A stretch of DNA of 6,344 nt from Treponema sp. (lineage in GTDB: Bacteria; Spirochaetota; Spirochaetia; Treponematales; Breznakiellaceae), in assembly GCA_009786625.1 (NCBI GenBank), contig WQRT01000167.1:1-6344 (forward strand), given 5' to 3'. Shown here piece by piece: positions 1 through 6,222 of the stretch. A model generated the notes under the pieces. The model was not told where the DNA came from and searched no databases. It saw nothing but the letters and a program-made list of their open reading frames with translations. The position numbers and the translations under genes are program-made. Position 1 is the first letter of the stretch. Every line of letters starts with the position of its first letter.

Positions 1-1559
1 CGCGAAAAGGCCGCGAGTTTCTGGTTTGCCCATGTGCGTAATTCTTCGACCATCTGCTCGACAGCGTCCGCCGCGGCTTTTGCTGTGTCGCTTAAGCGGA
101 TTAACGCGATTAGTTCACCCCTTTTGCCGGAGTAGACAAGCGCGTCTTCTACAAGCTGGTTTGAACCGAGAAGGCCTTCGATTTCTTCCGGGTAAATATT
201 TTCGCCTGACGGACCGAGTATCAGCGCCTTTAATCTGCCTCTGATGTGAACCCTGTCTTCTCCTTCTACCCAGCCGAGATCGCCTGTGCGCAGCCAGCCG
301 TCGGAAGTGAATGCTTCCGTTGTGCGTTCTTTGTCCTTGTAATAACCCATCATTACGTTGGGACCTTTTATCAGAATTTCACCATCGGTTCTGTTTGGAT
401 TGAGGGATTTATCAATTTTTATCGTTACTCCCTTAACCGTTTTTAAACCGGTATTGTACTTGAATTTTAACGGCGTGTTGCTTGCGTTTAACGGAGATGT
501 TTCTGTAAGACCGTAACCGATGCAATACGGGAATCTTGCTTTATGAAGGAATTCCTCAACTGCGGGTTTTAAGGGCGCGCCTCCGATGCCGAAAAACCGG
601 ATTCTGCCGCCTAACGCTTTGTTCAGTTTTTTTCCGGCTACTCTTACAGCTAACGGACGAGTTAAGGGAAATTTGAACAATTTATTATCTTTCAATTTTG
701 GAGCGATGGAGCTGTTGTAGATTTTTTCTATCATTAAAGGAACCGCAAGCATCGCTGTCGGGCGGACTGATTTTGCTGCAGGTAATAATACCGATGCCGA
801 CGGCGGACGGTCAAGGTATGTAATGCTCGCGCCGCCGTCAAGGGGAGTAAGAAGGCCGAGTCCGCATTCGTATGAATGAGCCAACGGCAGCACAGAAAGA
901 AATTTATCTTTCGGTGTTATCTGAATAAACGATGTAGCAGAAAAAGTGCTTGAGAGTATGTTTCTGCTTGTGAGCATAACTCCCTTGCTGCTTCCCTGCG
1001 TTCCGCTTGTATAAATAATCGATGCAAGCGCATCGGGATTATTCTCGAAATGGTTTGAACAGTTTTTAACGGGATCAAACTGAACCTGTTTTTCCTCTCC
1101 GTTGACTGAAATTGTCACTTTCGCGTCTTCATCATTACTCGTGATGGTATCAATATAGATTAATGGAATCTGCGGATAGGAAGCCGGAGCGATTTTTTCC
1201 TTTACGGATTTACTTAAACATATCGCGCAAACTTCAGAGTGCTCTGATATATGCTTGATCTGTTCCGCGGAAAATCCTGTAAGCAGGGGAACAGAAACTG
1301 CACCCGCGAGTGAAATCCCGAAATAGGTAAGCCCCCACTCAGGGCAGTTATCTGAAATGAGCATGACTTTGCCGCCATTCTTGACGCCCAAGCTCCTTAA
1401 CAGGGAGCCGAGTTGAAGGGACAAGTTTCCGAATTGCGTGTATGTCACGCGTTTTGTGACTTGGCCCTCGCTAAACATAGCAAGCGCCAGATGGTTTTTA
1501 TATAGAGCAGCCGCGTCCAGGCACATCTGTGCCAATGTTTTATCTGTTAAATTTTTCAT
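1..1559 (-). CDS. AMP-forming long-chain fatty-acyl-CoA ligase-like protein (partial, C-terminus outside window)
   Basis: My reading of the minus strand gives 519 uninterrupted codons from ATG at 1559-1557 to the window edge, beginning MKNLTDKTLAQ. Adenylate-forming (ANL) enzyme motifs occur in the normal order: the phosphate-binding loop YTSGTQGSSKG (residues 183-193), GIGGAPL (324-330), IGYGLTETSP (347-356), the ATP-ribose aspartate in RTGDLG (D427), the hinge region GRLKALIL (441-448), and GENIYPEEIE (452-461). The family converts a fatty acid, ATP and CoA to acyl-CoA and AMP in the cytoplasm. The IGYGLTETSP and GENIYPEEIE forms resemble fatty-acid rather than acetate ligases, but chain length cannot be read. 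The final lobe with the C-terminal catalytic lysine is missing only because the window ends. The P-loop is slightly unusual (TQGSSKG where TTGxPKG is common). The gene is transcribed divergently from the carrier/peptidase operon. No clear Shine-Dalgarno precedes the start. Confidence 0.9.
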   Translation of the reverse strand, partial: MKNLTDKTLAQMCLDAAALYKNHLALAMFSEGQVTKRVTYTQFGNLSLQLGSLLRSLGVKNGGKVMLISDNCPEWGLTYFGISLAGAVSVPLLTGFSAEQIKHISEHSEVCAICLSKSVKEKIAPASYPQIPLIYIDTITSNDEDAKVTISVNGEEKQVQFDPVKNCSNHFENNPDALASIIYTSGTQGSSKGVMLTSRNILSSTFSATSFIQITPKDKFLSVLPLAHSYECGLGLLTPLDGGASITYLDRPPSASVLLPAAKSVRPTAMLAVPLMIEKIYNSSIAPKLKDNKLFKFPLTRPLAVRVAGKKLNKALGGRIRFFGIGGAPLKPAVEEFLHKARFPYCIGYGLTETSPLNASNTPLKFKYNTGLKTVKGVTIKIDKSLNPNRTDGEILIKGPNVMMGYYKDKERTTEAFTSDGWLRTGDLGWVEGEDRVHIRGRLKALILGPSGENIYPEEIEGLLGSNQLVEDALVYSGKRGELIALIRLSDTAKAAADAVEQMVEELRTWANQKLAAFS

Positions 1560-1573
1560 ATAGGTTTAGAGCC

Positions 1574-1603
1574 ATTATATAGTAAAAGGTTGCATAAAAT
1601 CAA
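1574..1603 (-). promoter_or_regulatory. Probable sigma70-type promoter of the acyl-CoA ligase gene
   Basis: Read on the minus strand, TTGATT (1603-1598) is followed after 18 nt by a perfect TATAAT (1579-1574). Transcription would start near 1567, giving a leader of only about 8 nt before the ATG at 1559. That agrees with the lack of a Shine-Dalgarno sequence there. The hexamers are seen directly; promoter activity is inferred. Confidence 0.55.
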
Positions 1604-1613
1604 TAGAATTTAA

Positions 1614-1634
1614 GACAAAATTTTAAAATTTGTC
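1614..1634. promoter_or_regulatory. Inverted repeat, candidate operator in the divergent promoter region
   Basis: GACAAA (1614-1619) and its exact reverse complement TTTGTC (1629-1634) flank a 9-nt AT-only spacer. The site lies between the two divergent promoters and overlaps the putative plus-strand -35 box at 1630-1635. It could be bound by a dimeric regulator controlling both directions. AT-rich DNA yields such short palindromes by chance, so this is a weak call. Confidence 0.25.
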
Positions 1635-1658
1635 AAAATTGTCTCTGTACACTATCTA
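1630..1658 (+). promoter_or_regulatory. Possible promoter of the carrier-M20-carrier operon
   Basis: TTGTCA (1630-1635, five of six matches to TTGACA) is followed after 17 nt by a poor -10, TATCTA (1653-1658). The predicted start near 1665 would leave about a 32-nt leader before ATG 1697 and would exclude the GTG at 1664 as the start codon. The -10 region sits within a second small inverted repeat, CACTA (1650-1654) and TAGTG (1662-1666), as might be expected of a regulated promoter that needs an activator. The placement is tentative. Confidence 0.35.
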
Positions 1659-1683
1659 AATTAGTGAAAATACCCCATAATTA

Positions 1684-1700
1684 CCATAGGTACGCTATGG
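1684..1700 (+). promoter_or_regulatory. Possible start-codon hairpin in the leader of the first carrier gene
   Basis: CCATAG (1684-1689) and CTATGG (1695-1700) are perfect reverse complements separated by a 5-nt loop (GTACG). The 3' arm contains the ATG at 1697-1699. The only Shine-Dalgarno-like bases, AGG at 1688-1690, lie in the 5' arm and loop. A folded mRNA would hide the ribosome-binding region. The pairing is visible in the sequence; a regulatory role is inference. Confidence 0.35.
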
Positions 1701-3193
1701 AACACGAAAAAACCGAAAAAATCCCGGTAAAAACCGGGGATTCAAACGTTAAAATCGAAGCAAAGTCATTCTATCTCGCAATAGCTATCATCTTTACCTT
1801 GATGATAATTTCAGGCATTTTGACAAAAATCCTTCCTGCCGGAGAGTACGACAGGGTTCAAAGCGAGGGGCGCACTCTTGTTGTGGACGGAAGCTACAGG
1901 GAAATACAACGCCCGGATTATCCCGTCTGGCGGTGGCTTACCGCTCCTTTCGAGCTTCTCGCGGCTCCCGATAATATCACTCCGATTATTCTTGTAATCT
2001 TTTTTATAGTGATAGGCGGCTCAATTACAGTCCTTGACAGAGCAGGGGTAATGAAGGCTCTTGTCAGTTTTCTTGTCTCAAGGTTCGTTAAAAGAAAATA
2101 CACATTGATAATTGTGATGATCTTTTTCTTCATGGCTGCCGCGAGTTTTGTCGGAATGTACGAGGAGATGGTTCCGCTAATTATCTTCATAGTTCCGATT
2201 GCGATTTCTCTCGGATGGGATTCTCTTACGGGGCTTGGCATGAGCCTCCTTCCCATGTCGTTCGGTTTCGCTGCCGCCGTTACAAATCCCTTTACAATCG
2301 CTGTCGCGCAGAAGATCGCAGGTCTTCCGCTTTTTTCAGGCGCACCGTTGAGGCTTGCGTTCTTTCTGGTTGTTTTTCTGTTAGTGTGCTTTTTTGTTAT
2401 ACGACACGCGAAAAAGGTCGAGAAAAATCCGCAAAGCTCAATCTGTTTTAAGGATGATGAAATTCTGCGCCAGAGGCTTCTTGCATCCGGCTCTGACGCG
2501 CTTTCAGTTTCAGCTAACAGCATCACAAAAAACCAGTGGAGGGCTTTAATCTGGTTTTCTTCCTGCGTCGCCTTCGCGATGATCTTCGCCCTCGCAAGCT
2601 CTCGCGTAACAAGCCTTTCAGACCTCGCGTTCCCGGTTTTAATATTGATGTTCCTCCTCGGCGGGACAATCGGCGGTGCGCTTTCAGGTTTCAATGCGGG
2701 GCAGGTTTTTAAAGCGTTCGGCAGGGGGGTAATCAATTTTTTACCCGGCATACTTCTTGTTTTAATGGCGTACAGTATCAAGCACATTATAAGCACCGGC
2801 ATGATCATGGACACGATCCTTTTTAACGCGGAGCAGATGATAAGCCGCACGTCGTCTGTCATCGCGGCCTTTATGGTTTACGGCGCGACACTCGTGATGG
2901 AGTTTTTTATCGGATCGGCAAGCGCGAAGGCGTTTCTTCTAATGCCGCTTTTAACTCCGTTAGCTGATCTTGTCGGCATAACAAGGCAGACAGCCGTTCT
3001 CGCTCTTAATTTCGGCGACGGTTTTTCCAATGTGATATTTCCGACTAACGCGCTTCTTCTTATCGCTCTTTCGTTTACGGTTGTGAGTTACGCGAAGTGG
3101 ATACGCTGGACATGGCTGCTTCAAGTTGCTATTCTTATAATTACATCTATATTCCTTGTGATTGCCGTCAATATTAGGTACGGACCGTTTTAG
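1697..3193 (+). CDS. YfcC-family (DcuC/IT superfamily) membrane carrier, paralog A
   Basis: This is an integral inner-membrane carrier with roughly 12 hydrophobic segments, starting at residues 24-46 and ending at 470-492. It closely follows the E. coli YfcC pattern: FVGMYEEMVP (151-160, with the family's EE pair at E156/E157), GWDSLTGLG (173-181), AVTNPF (194-199), GSASAKAFLLMPLLTPLADLVG (406-427), NFGDGF (438-443) and FPTNALL (448-454). The two N-containing loops, TNPF and PTNA, are plausibly the paired substrate/ion sites of the inverted repeats. A soluble loop spans about 237-280. Relatives include streptococcal ArcD-type arginine/ornithine exchangers and uncharacterised YfcC proteins, so amino-acid or carboxylate exchange is likely, but the substrate is unknown. 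A GTG at 1664 would add 11 residues. I prefer ATG 1697 because AGG lies 6 nt upstream and because it makes the protein exactly 498 residues, as in paralog B. It is the first gene of the operon. Confidence 0.9.
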   Translation: MEHEKTEKIPVKTGDSNVKIEAKSFYLAIAIIFTLMIISGILTKILPAGEYDRVQSEGRTLVVDGSYREIQRPDYPVWRWLTAPFELLAAPDNITPIILVIFFIVIGGSITVLDRAGVMKALVSFLVSRFVKRKYTLIIVMIFFFMAAASFVGMYEEMVPLIIFIVPIAISLGWDSLTGLGMSLLPMSFGFAAAVTNPFTIAVAQKIAGLPLFSGAPLRLAFFLVVFLLVCFFVIRHAKKVEKNPQSSICFKDDEILRQRLLASGSDALSVSANSITKNQWRALIWFSSCVAFAMIFALASSRVTSLSDLAFPVLILMFLLGGTIGGALSGFNAGQVFKAFGRGVINFLPGILLVLMAYSIKHIISTGMIMDTILFNAEQMISRTSSVIAAFMVYGATLVMEFFIGSASAKAFLLMPLLTPLADLVGITRQTAVLALNFGDGFSNVIFPTNALLLIALSFTVVSYAKWIRWTWLLQVAILIITSIFLVIAVNIRYGPF

Positions 3194-3197
3194 GAGA
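3192..3197 (+). promoter_or_regulatory. Ribosome-binding site of the M20 peptidase gene, overlapping the upstream stop codon
   Basis: AGGAGA lies 4 nt before ATG 3202 and shares bases with the TAG stop (3191-3193) of the first carrier. Ribosomes ending the carrier would therefore be placed at the peptidase start, which suggests coupled translation. Confidence 0.75.
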
Positions 3198-3201
3198 AAG
3201 T

Positions 3202-4536
3202 ATGGATTTTTTGGAAAAATTCCGGGAATCGCTGAAGATTCCTACATGGTGGCCGCCTGAAGCGGATGAAGGCGATGAGCAGGCTGAAGCGCCTTTATTG
3301 CGTTTTCAGGAATTTCTGGCCCGGAGTTTTCCCGAATTTCATAAAGCCGCCGAACGCTGGGTATTAAGTCCTTATTCTGTTATATACCATTTACCCGGAA
3401 CAAACCCGAAGTCGTCAAAAAGCACGGCTCTCTTCCTTGCTCATTATGATGTAGTTCCCGCTGAGACGGAAAAGTGGAGCGTCGATCCTTTCGGCGCGGA
3501 ATTAAAAGACGGCTTCATTTACAGCCGCGGCAGCATTGATATGAAACAAATGCTGATCGGCATAATGGAAGCCGCGGAAAATCTCTGCACCTCCGGCTGG
3601 AAACCCGAAAAAGACATCTGGTTCGCATTCGGCGGGGACGAGGAACGTAATGGAGTCCTCGGCGCCGTAAGAACCGTAAAGTGGTTCAATGAAAAAGGCA
3701 TAAAGTTCGATTGGATAATTGATGAAGGAACGCCCATCGCAGAAAAACAAATTAAAGGAATTGATACCCCTCTTGCGCTTGTAAGTATAGAAGAAAAAGG
3801 GTACGTCAGTTTTAACATAACGGTAGAGCAGGAACCGGGGCACGCGTCAAGGCCGCCCGATACACAGGCCGCCGCGGTGCTTGGCGAGGCGTTACGCAAA
3901 ATCGCGAAGAAACCTTTCCCCTTCATGCTTGGGAAAACAGTGGAAGCGTTTTTTAAGAGCGCCTCCCGCTATATGCCTGGTATTCAGGGGTTTGTTATGC
4001 GCCATGCCCGCGCTCTCGGTACGCTTTTTTTCAAGTTAGCCGCAACGAATCCCACGATGAAATCGATGCTGAGAAACACTGTCGCGATGACGCAGCTTTT
4101 TGGCAGCGCGGCTGACAATGTGATGCCGTCCGAGGTAAGAGCTGTAATCAATCTGAGGCTTTTATGGCCGTGGACGGTGGAGAAAGCGGCGGCTTTTATA
4201 GAGAAAGCGATAAATGACAAGCGTGTAAAGTTAAGCGTATACGGTCTCGGCACTGATCCTGTTCCCGCGGGTAAAGATTATATGCGTTACGGCTGGCCTG
4301 AGATTGAAAGCGCGGTGAAGGAGGCGTGGCCTGATATACCGGTAATGCCGTTCATAATGATCGCGACAACGGACTCGCGGCATTATCAGGAACTCGCAAA
4401 ATGCATTTTCCGTTTTAGTCCGTACAAACTTGATCCAAAAGAAATGAGCTTGGTTCACGCGCACGACGAACGCATCTCGCAGGAGAATCTTCTTAAGGGA
4501 TTAAAATTTTATACCGGTTTAATGAGGTCATTATGA
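3202..4536 (+). CDS. M20-family metallopeptidase, PM20D1/CPS1-like (carboxypeptidase or N-acyl amino acid hydrolase)
   Basis: This 444-residue protein has no signal peptide, so it should be a cytoplasmic di-zinc amidohydrolase. All the M20 landmarks are present: LAHYDVVP (metal ligand H81, supporting D83), YSRGSIDMK (bridging ligand D113), GGDEER (general base E147, ligand E148), IIDEG (ligand D174), GHASRPP (H214, in the lid/dimerisation domain) and VHAHDERIS near the end (ligand H419). The segments NPTMKSMLRNTVAMT (283-297), NVMPSEVRAVINLRL and TTDSRHY (389-395) match the PM20D1/yeast CPS1 branch better than DapE, ArgE or PepT. That branch cleaves C-terminal residues from short peptides or hydrolyses N-acyl amino acids; the substrate here cannot be chosen from sequence. 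No catalytic residue is missing. It starts 8 nt after paralog A and its stop overlaps the start of paralog B by 4 nt, so its substrate or product is probably carried by one of them. Confidence 0.93.
   Translation: MDFLEKFRESLKIPTWWPPEADEGDEQAEAPLLRFQEFLARSFPEFHKAAERWVLSPYSVIYHLPGTNPKSSKSTALFLAHYDVVPAETEKWSVDPFGAELKDGFIYSRGSIDMKQMLIGIMEAAENLCTSGWKPEKDIWFAFGGDEERNGVLGAVRTVKWFNEKGIKFDWIIDEGTPIAEKQIKGIDTPLALVSIEEKGYVSFNITVEQEPGHASRPPDTQAAAVLGEALRKIAKKPFPFMLGKTVEAFFKSASRYMPGIQGFVMRHARALGTLFFKLAATNPTMKSMLRNTVAMTQLFGSAADNVMPSEVRAVINLRLLWPWTVEKAAAFIEKAINDKRVKLSVYGLGTDPVPAGKDYMRYGWPEIESAVKEAWPDIPVMPFIMIATTDSRHYQELAKCIFRFSPYKLDPKEMSLVHAHDERISQENLLKGLKFYTGLMRSL
4524..4536 (+). promoter_or_regulatory. 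Ribosome-binding site and ATGA overlap, M20 gene to carrier B
   Basis: GAGGT (4524-4528) lies 4 nt before ATG 4533. The start overlaps the TGA stop of the peptidase gene (4534-4536) in an ATGA arrangement. This supports translational coupling and fixes the start of carrier B. Confidence 0.75.
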
Positions 4537-6029
4537 AACAGTCAGAAACAACGCCAGAATTATCAAATTCAAACGAGGCGGGATTTAAAATCGGAGGAAA
4601 AGCGTTTATCTTTTCCGCGTCAATCATTCTTGCTTTAATGATTTTTTCAGGCGTACTTACAAAGATACTCCCCGCCGGCCTTTTTGACAGGATCGTAAGC
4701 GAAGGACGCACTCTTGTTGTCGACGGAAGCTACCGCGAAATCGCAAGCCCTGATTATCCGTTCTGGAGATGGTTCACAGCTCCAGTCGAAATTCTCTTCG
4801 GCCCTGATAACATCACTCCTATAGTATTATTACTTTTAATTATCGTTGTCGGAGGATCAATAACAATTTTAGAAAACGCCGGTGTAATGAAAGCGTTAAT
4901 AGATTTTCTTGTAGTCCGTTTTTCCAAAAGAAAATACACATTGATAGTTGTGATGATAGCGTTCTTCATGTTCGTCACGAGTTTTGTCGGAATATACGAA
5001 GGAATGATACCGATGATCATTTTCGTTATCCCGATTGTAATCGCTCTCGGCTGGGATTCTCTTACGGGGCTTGGAATAACGCTCCTACCCCTTACATTTG
5101 GTTTCGCCGCCGCAGTTACAAATCCCTTTGCCATCGCCGTAGCGCAAAAAATCGCAGACCTTCCGATATTTTCAGGCGCGTTACTGCGCATAATTTTCTT
5201 TTTAGTGATATTCACCCTTGTATGTTTTTTCGTTATACGACACGCCAAAAAAGTTGAGAAGGATCCTGAAAAATCAATCTGTTATAAAGAAGACGAAGCC
5301 TTAAGGAAAAAATTCAAAATAACAGACGGTTCAATGCTTCCCGATGTAAAAAACAGCATAACAAAAGGCCAGTGGAGGGCGCTTATCTGGTTCGCGTCAT
5401 GGATCACCCTCGCGATTGTTTTGGTTATAGCCACAGCGAGAATCCCCGGTCTTTCAAACCTCGCGTTTCCAATGATGACAGTTTTTTTCCTTATCGGCGG
5501 AATCGGCGGCGGCTTTTTTTCTGGTTTTAACTTCGCGCAAATTTGTAAAAGTTTCGGCAAGGGAGTCGTAAGCTTCATCCCCGGAGTAATCCTTGTAATG
5601 ATGGCATACAGCGTCAAGCACATTATCACAGAAGGAATGATAATGGACACGATACTGTATCAGGCTTCCGAGCTTATAAGGCAGACATCCGCCTACGCCG
5701 CGGCATTTATGGTTTACGCCACAACGCTTGTGCTTGAGTTTTTTATCGGCTCTGCAAGCGCGAAAGCCTTCCTGATGATGCCCATCCTGACCCCGCTTGC
5801 AGACCTTGTAGGCATCACCCGGCAGACCGCGATTATGGCGTTTAACTTCGGCGACGGTTTCGCGAACATGCTTTTCCCGACCAACGCGCTTCTTCTTATC
5901 TCCCTGTCATTCACGGTAGTAAGTTACCCGAAGTGGGTACGTTGGACGATACCTCTTCAGGGTGTTGTTCTTGTGATTACATCGATATTTCTTATTATCG
6001 CTGTGACTATTGGTTACGGGCCGTTTTAG
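4533..6029 (+). CDS. YfcC-family (DcuC/IT superfamily) membrane carrier, paralog B
   Basis: This 498-residue polytopic membrane protein aligns end to end without gaps to paralog A. I count about 325 identical residues (65%). Conserved family blocks are GWDSLTGLG (173-181), AVTNPF (194-199), VCFFVIRHAKKVEK (230-243), FFIGSASAKAF (403-413), TPLADLVGITRQTA (420-433), NFGDGF (438-443) and FPTNALLL (448-455). Divergence is greatest in the first 30 residues, in the cytoplasm- or periplasm-facing loop around 258-275, and in the hydrophobic stretch at 289-300. It differs from A and from E. coli YfcC in having EG rather than EE at 156-157 (FVGIYEGMIP), which may alter substrate or ion handling. It is the last gene of the operon, coupled to the peptidase by an ATGA overlap. 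It is probably a secondary carrier for an amino acid, peptide or carboxylate that arose by duplication; direction and substrate are unknown. Confidence 0.9.
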   Translation: MKQSETTPELSNSNEAGFKIGGKAFIFSASIILALMIFSGVLTKILPAGLFDRIVSEGRTLVVDGSYREIASPDYPFWRWFTAPVEILFGPDNITPIVLLLLIIVVGGSITILENAGVMKALIDFLVVRFSKRKYTLIVVMIAFFMFVTSFVGIYEGMIPMIIFVIPIVIALGWDSLTGLGITLLPLTFGFAAAVTNPFAIAVAQKIADLPIFSGALLRIIFFLVIFTLVCFFVIRHAKKVEKDPEKSICYKEDEALRKKFKITDGSMLPDVKNSITKGQWRALIWFASWITLAIVLVIATARIPGLSNLAFPMMTVFFLIGGIGGGFFSGFNFAQICKSFGKGVVSFIPGVILVMMAYSVKHIITEGMIMDTILYQASELIRQTSAYAAAFMVYATTLVLEFFIGSASAKAFLMMPILTPLADLVGITRQTAIMAFNFGDGFANMLFPTNALLLISLSFTVVSYPKWVRWTIPLQGVVLVITSIFLIIAVTIGYGPF

Positions 6030-6051
6030 ATGGAGGGGGGATTTTTTTGTC

Positions 6052-6095
6052 GCGAACTATGCGAACTGCGCGAACGGAAGTGTTTACAGCGAACT
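6052..6095 (+). repeat. Short GCGAACT repeat cluster
   Basis: GCGAACT occurs at 6052-6058, 6061-6067 and 6089-6095, with a one-base variant GCGAACG at 6070-6076. The first three copies are spaced exactly 9 nt apart. This is far more ordered and GC-rich than the flanking AT-rich DNA. It may be part of a dispersed intergenic repeat or a protein-binding array; its nature is not known from this window. Confidence 0.6.
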
Positions 6096-6207
6096 ACAGA
6101 ACCATATAATAATTTGAAATCGATCTAAATACAAAAACATAAAGGATTAAAAAATATCCATATCTCGCTCTCTTTATTATTTTTTATTTTTGTTATATAC
6201 TTAATTT

Positions 6208-6212
6208 GAGGG
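6208..6212 (+). promoter_or_regulatory. Ribosome-binding site of the MNT-domain gene
   Basis: GAGGG lies 10 nt before ATG 6223. The spacing is slightly long but usable, and it supports this ATG as the start. Confidence 0.55.
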
Positions 6213-6222
6213 ATATCTGAAT

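Larger units (their letters stand above)
6030..6222. other. Intergenic region between the operon and the MNT gene
   Basis: No convincing gene or terminator is seen. A G6-A-T7 run (6035-6048) follows the carrier stop but has no stem before it, so it is not a standard rho-independent terminator. A cluster of GCGAACT copies follows (separate entry). The remainder, from about 6100, is very AT-rich. TATACT (6196-6201) is a possible -10 for the MNT gene, with only a poor -35 (TTTATT, 6173-6178). Confidence 0.5.

Noticed and set aside
26..446. Two short plus-strand open frames (72 and 66 codons)
   Set aside because: They lie inside the acyl-CoA ligase gene on the opposite strand and encode no recognisable motif.
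1918..2862. A 314-codon minus-strand open frame
   Set aside because: It is the antisense of carrier A. A similar antisense frame appears in carrier B at 4754-5248 because the paralogs share codon patterns, and it has no family features.
3502..4464. Several minus-strand frames of 77-135 codons
   Set aside because: They are antisense to the fully motif-supported M20 gene, with no ribosome-binding sites or conserved motifs.
6033..6048. Possible rho-independent terminator (G-run followed by seven T)
   Set aside because: No complementary C-rich arm precedes the T-run, so no stem can form.
6052..6095. CRISPR-like array
   Set aside because: The units are 7 nt with a 9-nt period and no spacer-sized gaps, and no cas gene is present.
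6030..6128. A 32-codon frame starting directly after the carrier B stop
   Set aside because: It has no Shine-Dalgarno sequence, and its composition is dictated by the G-run, T-run and GCGAACT repeats. No protein family is recognised.
6145..6160. GGAT-N8-ATCC as a terminator or operator
   Set aside because: The arms are only 4 bp with an all-A/T loop, which is expected by chance in this AT-rich stretch.
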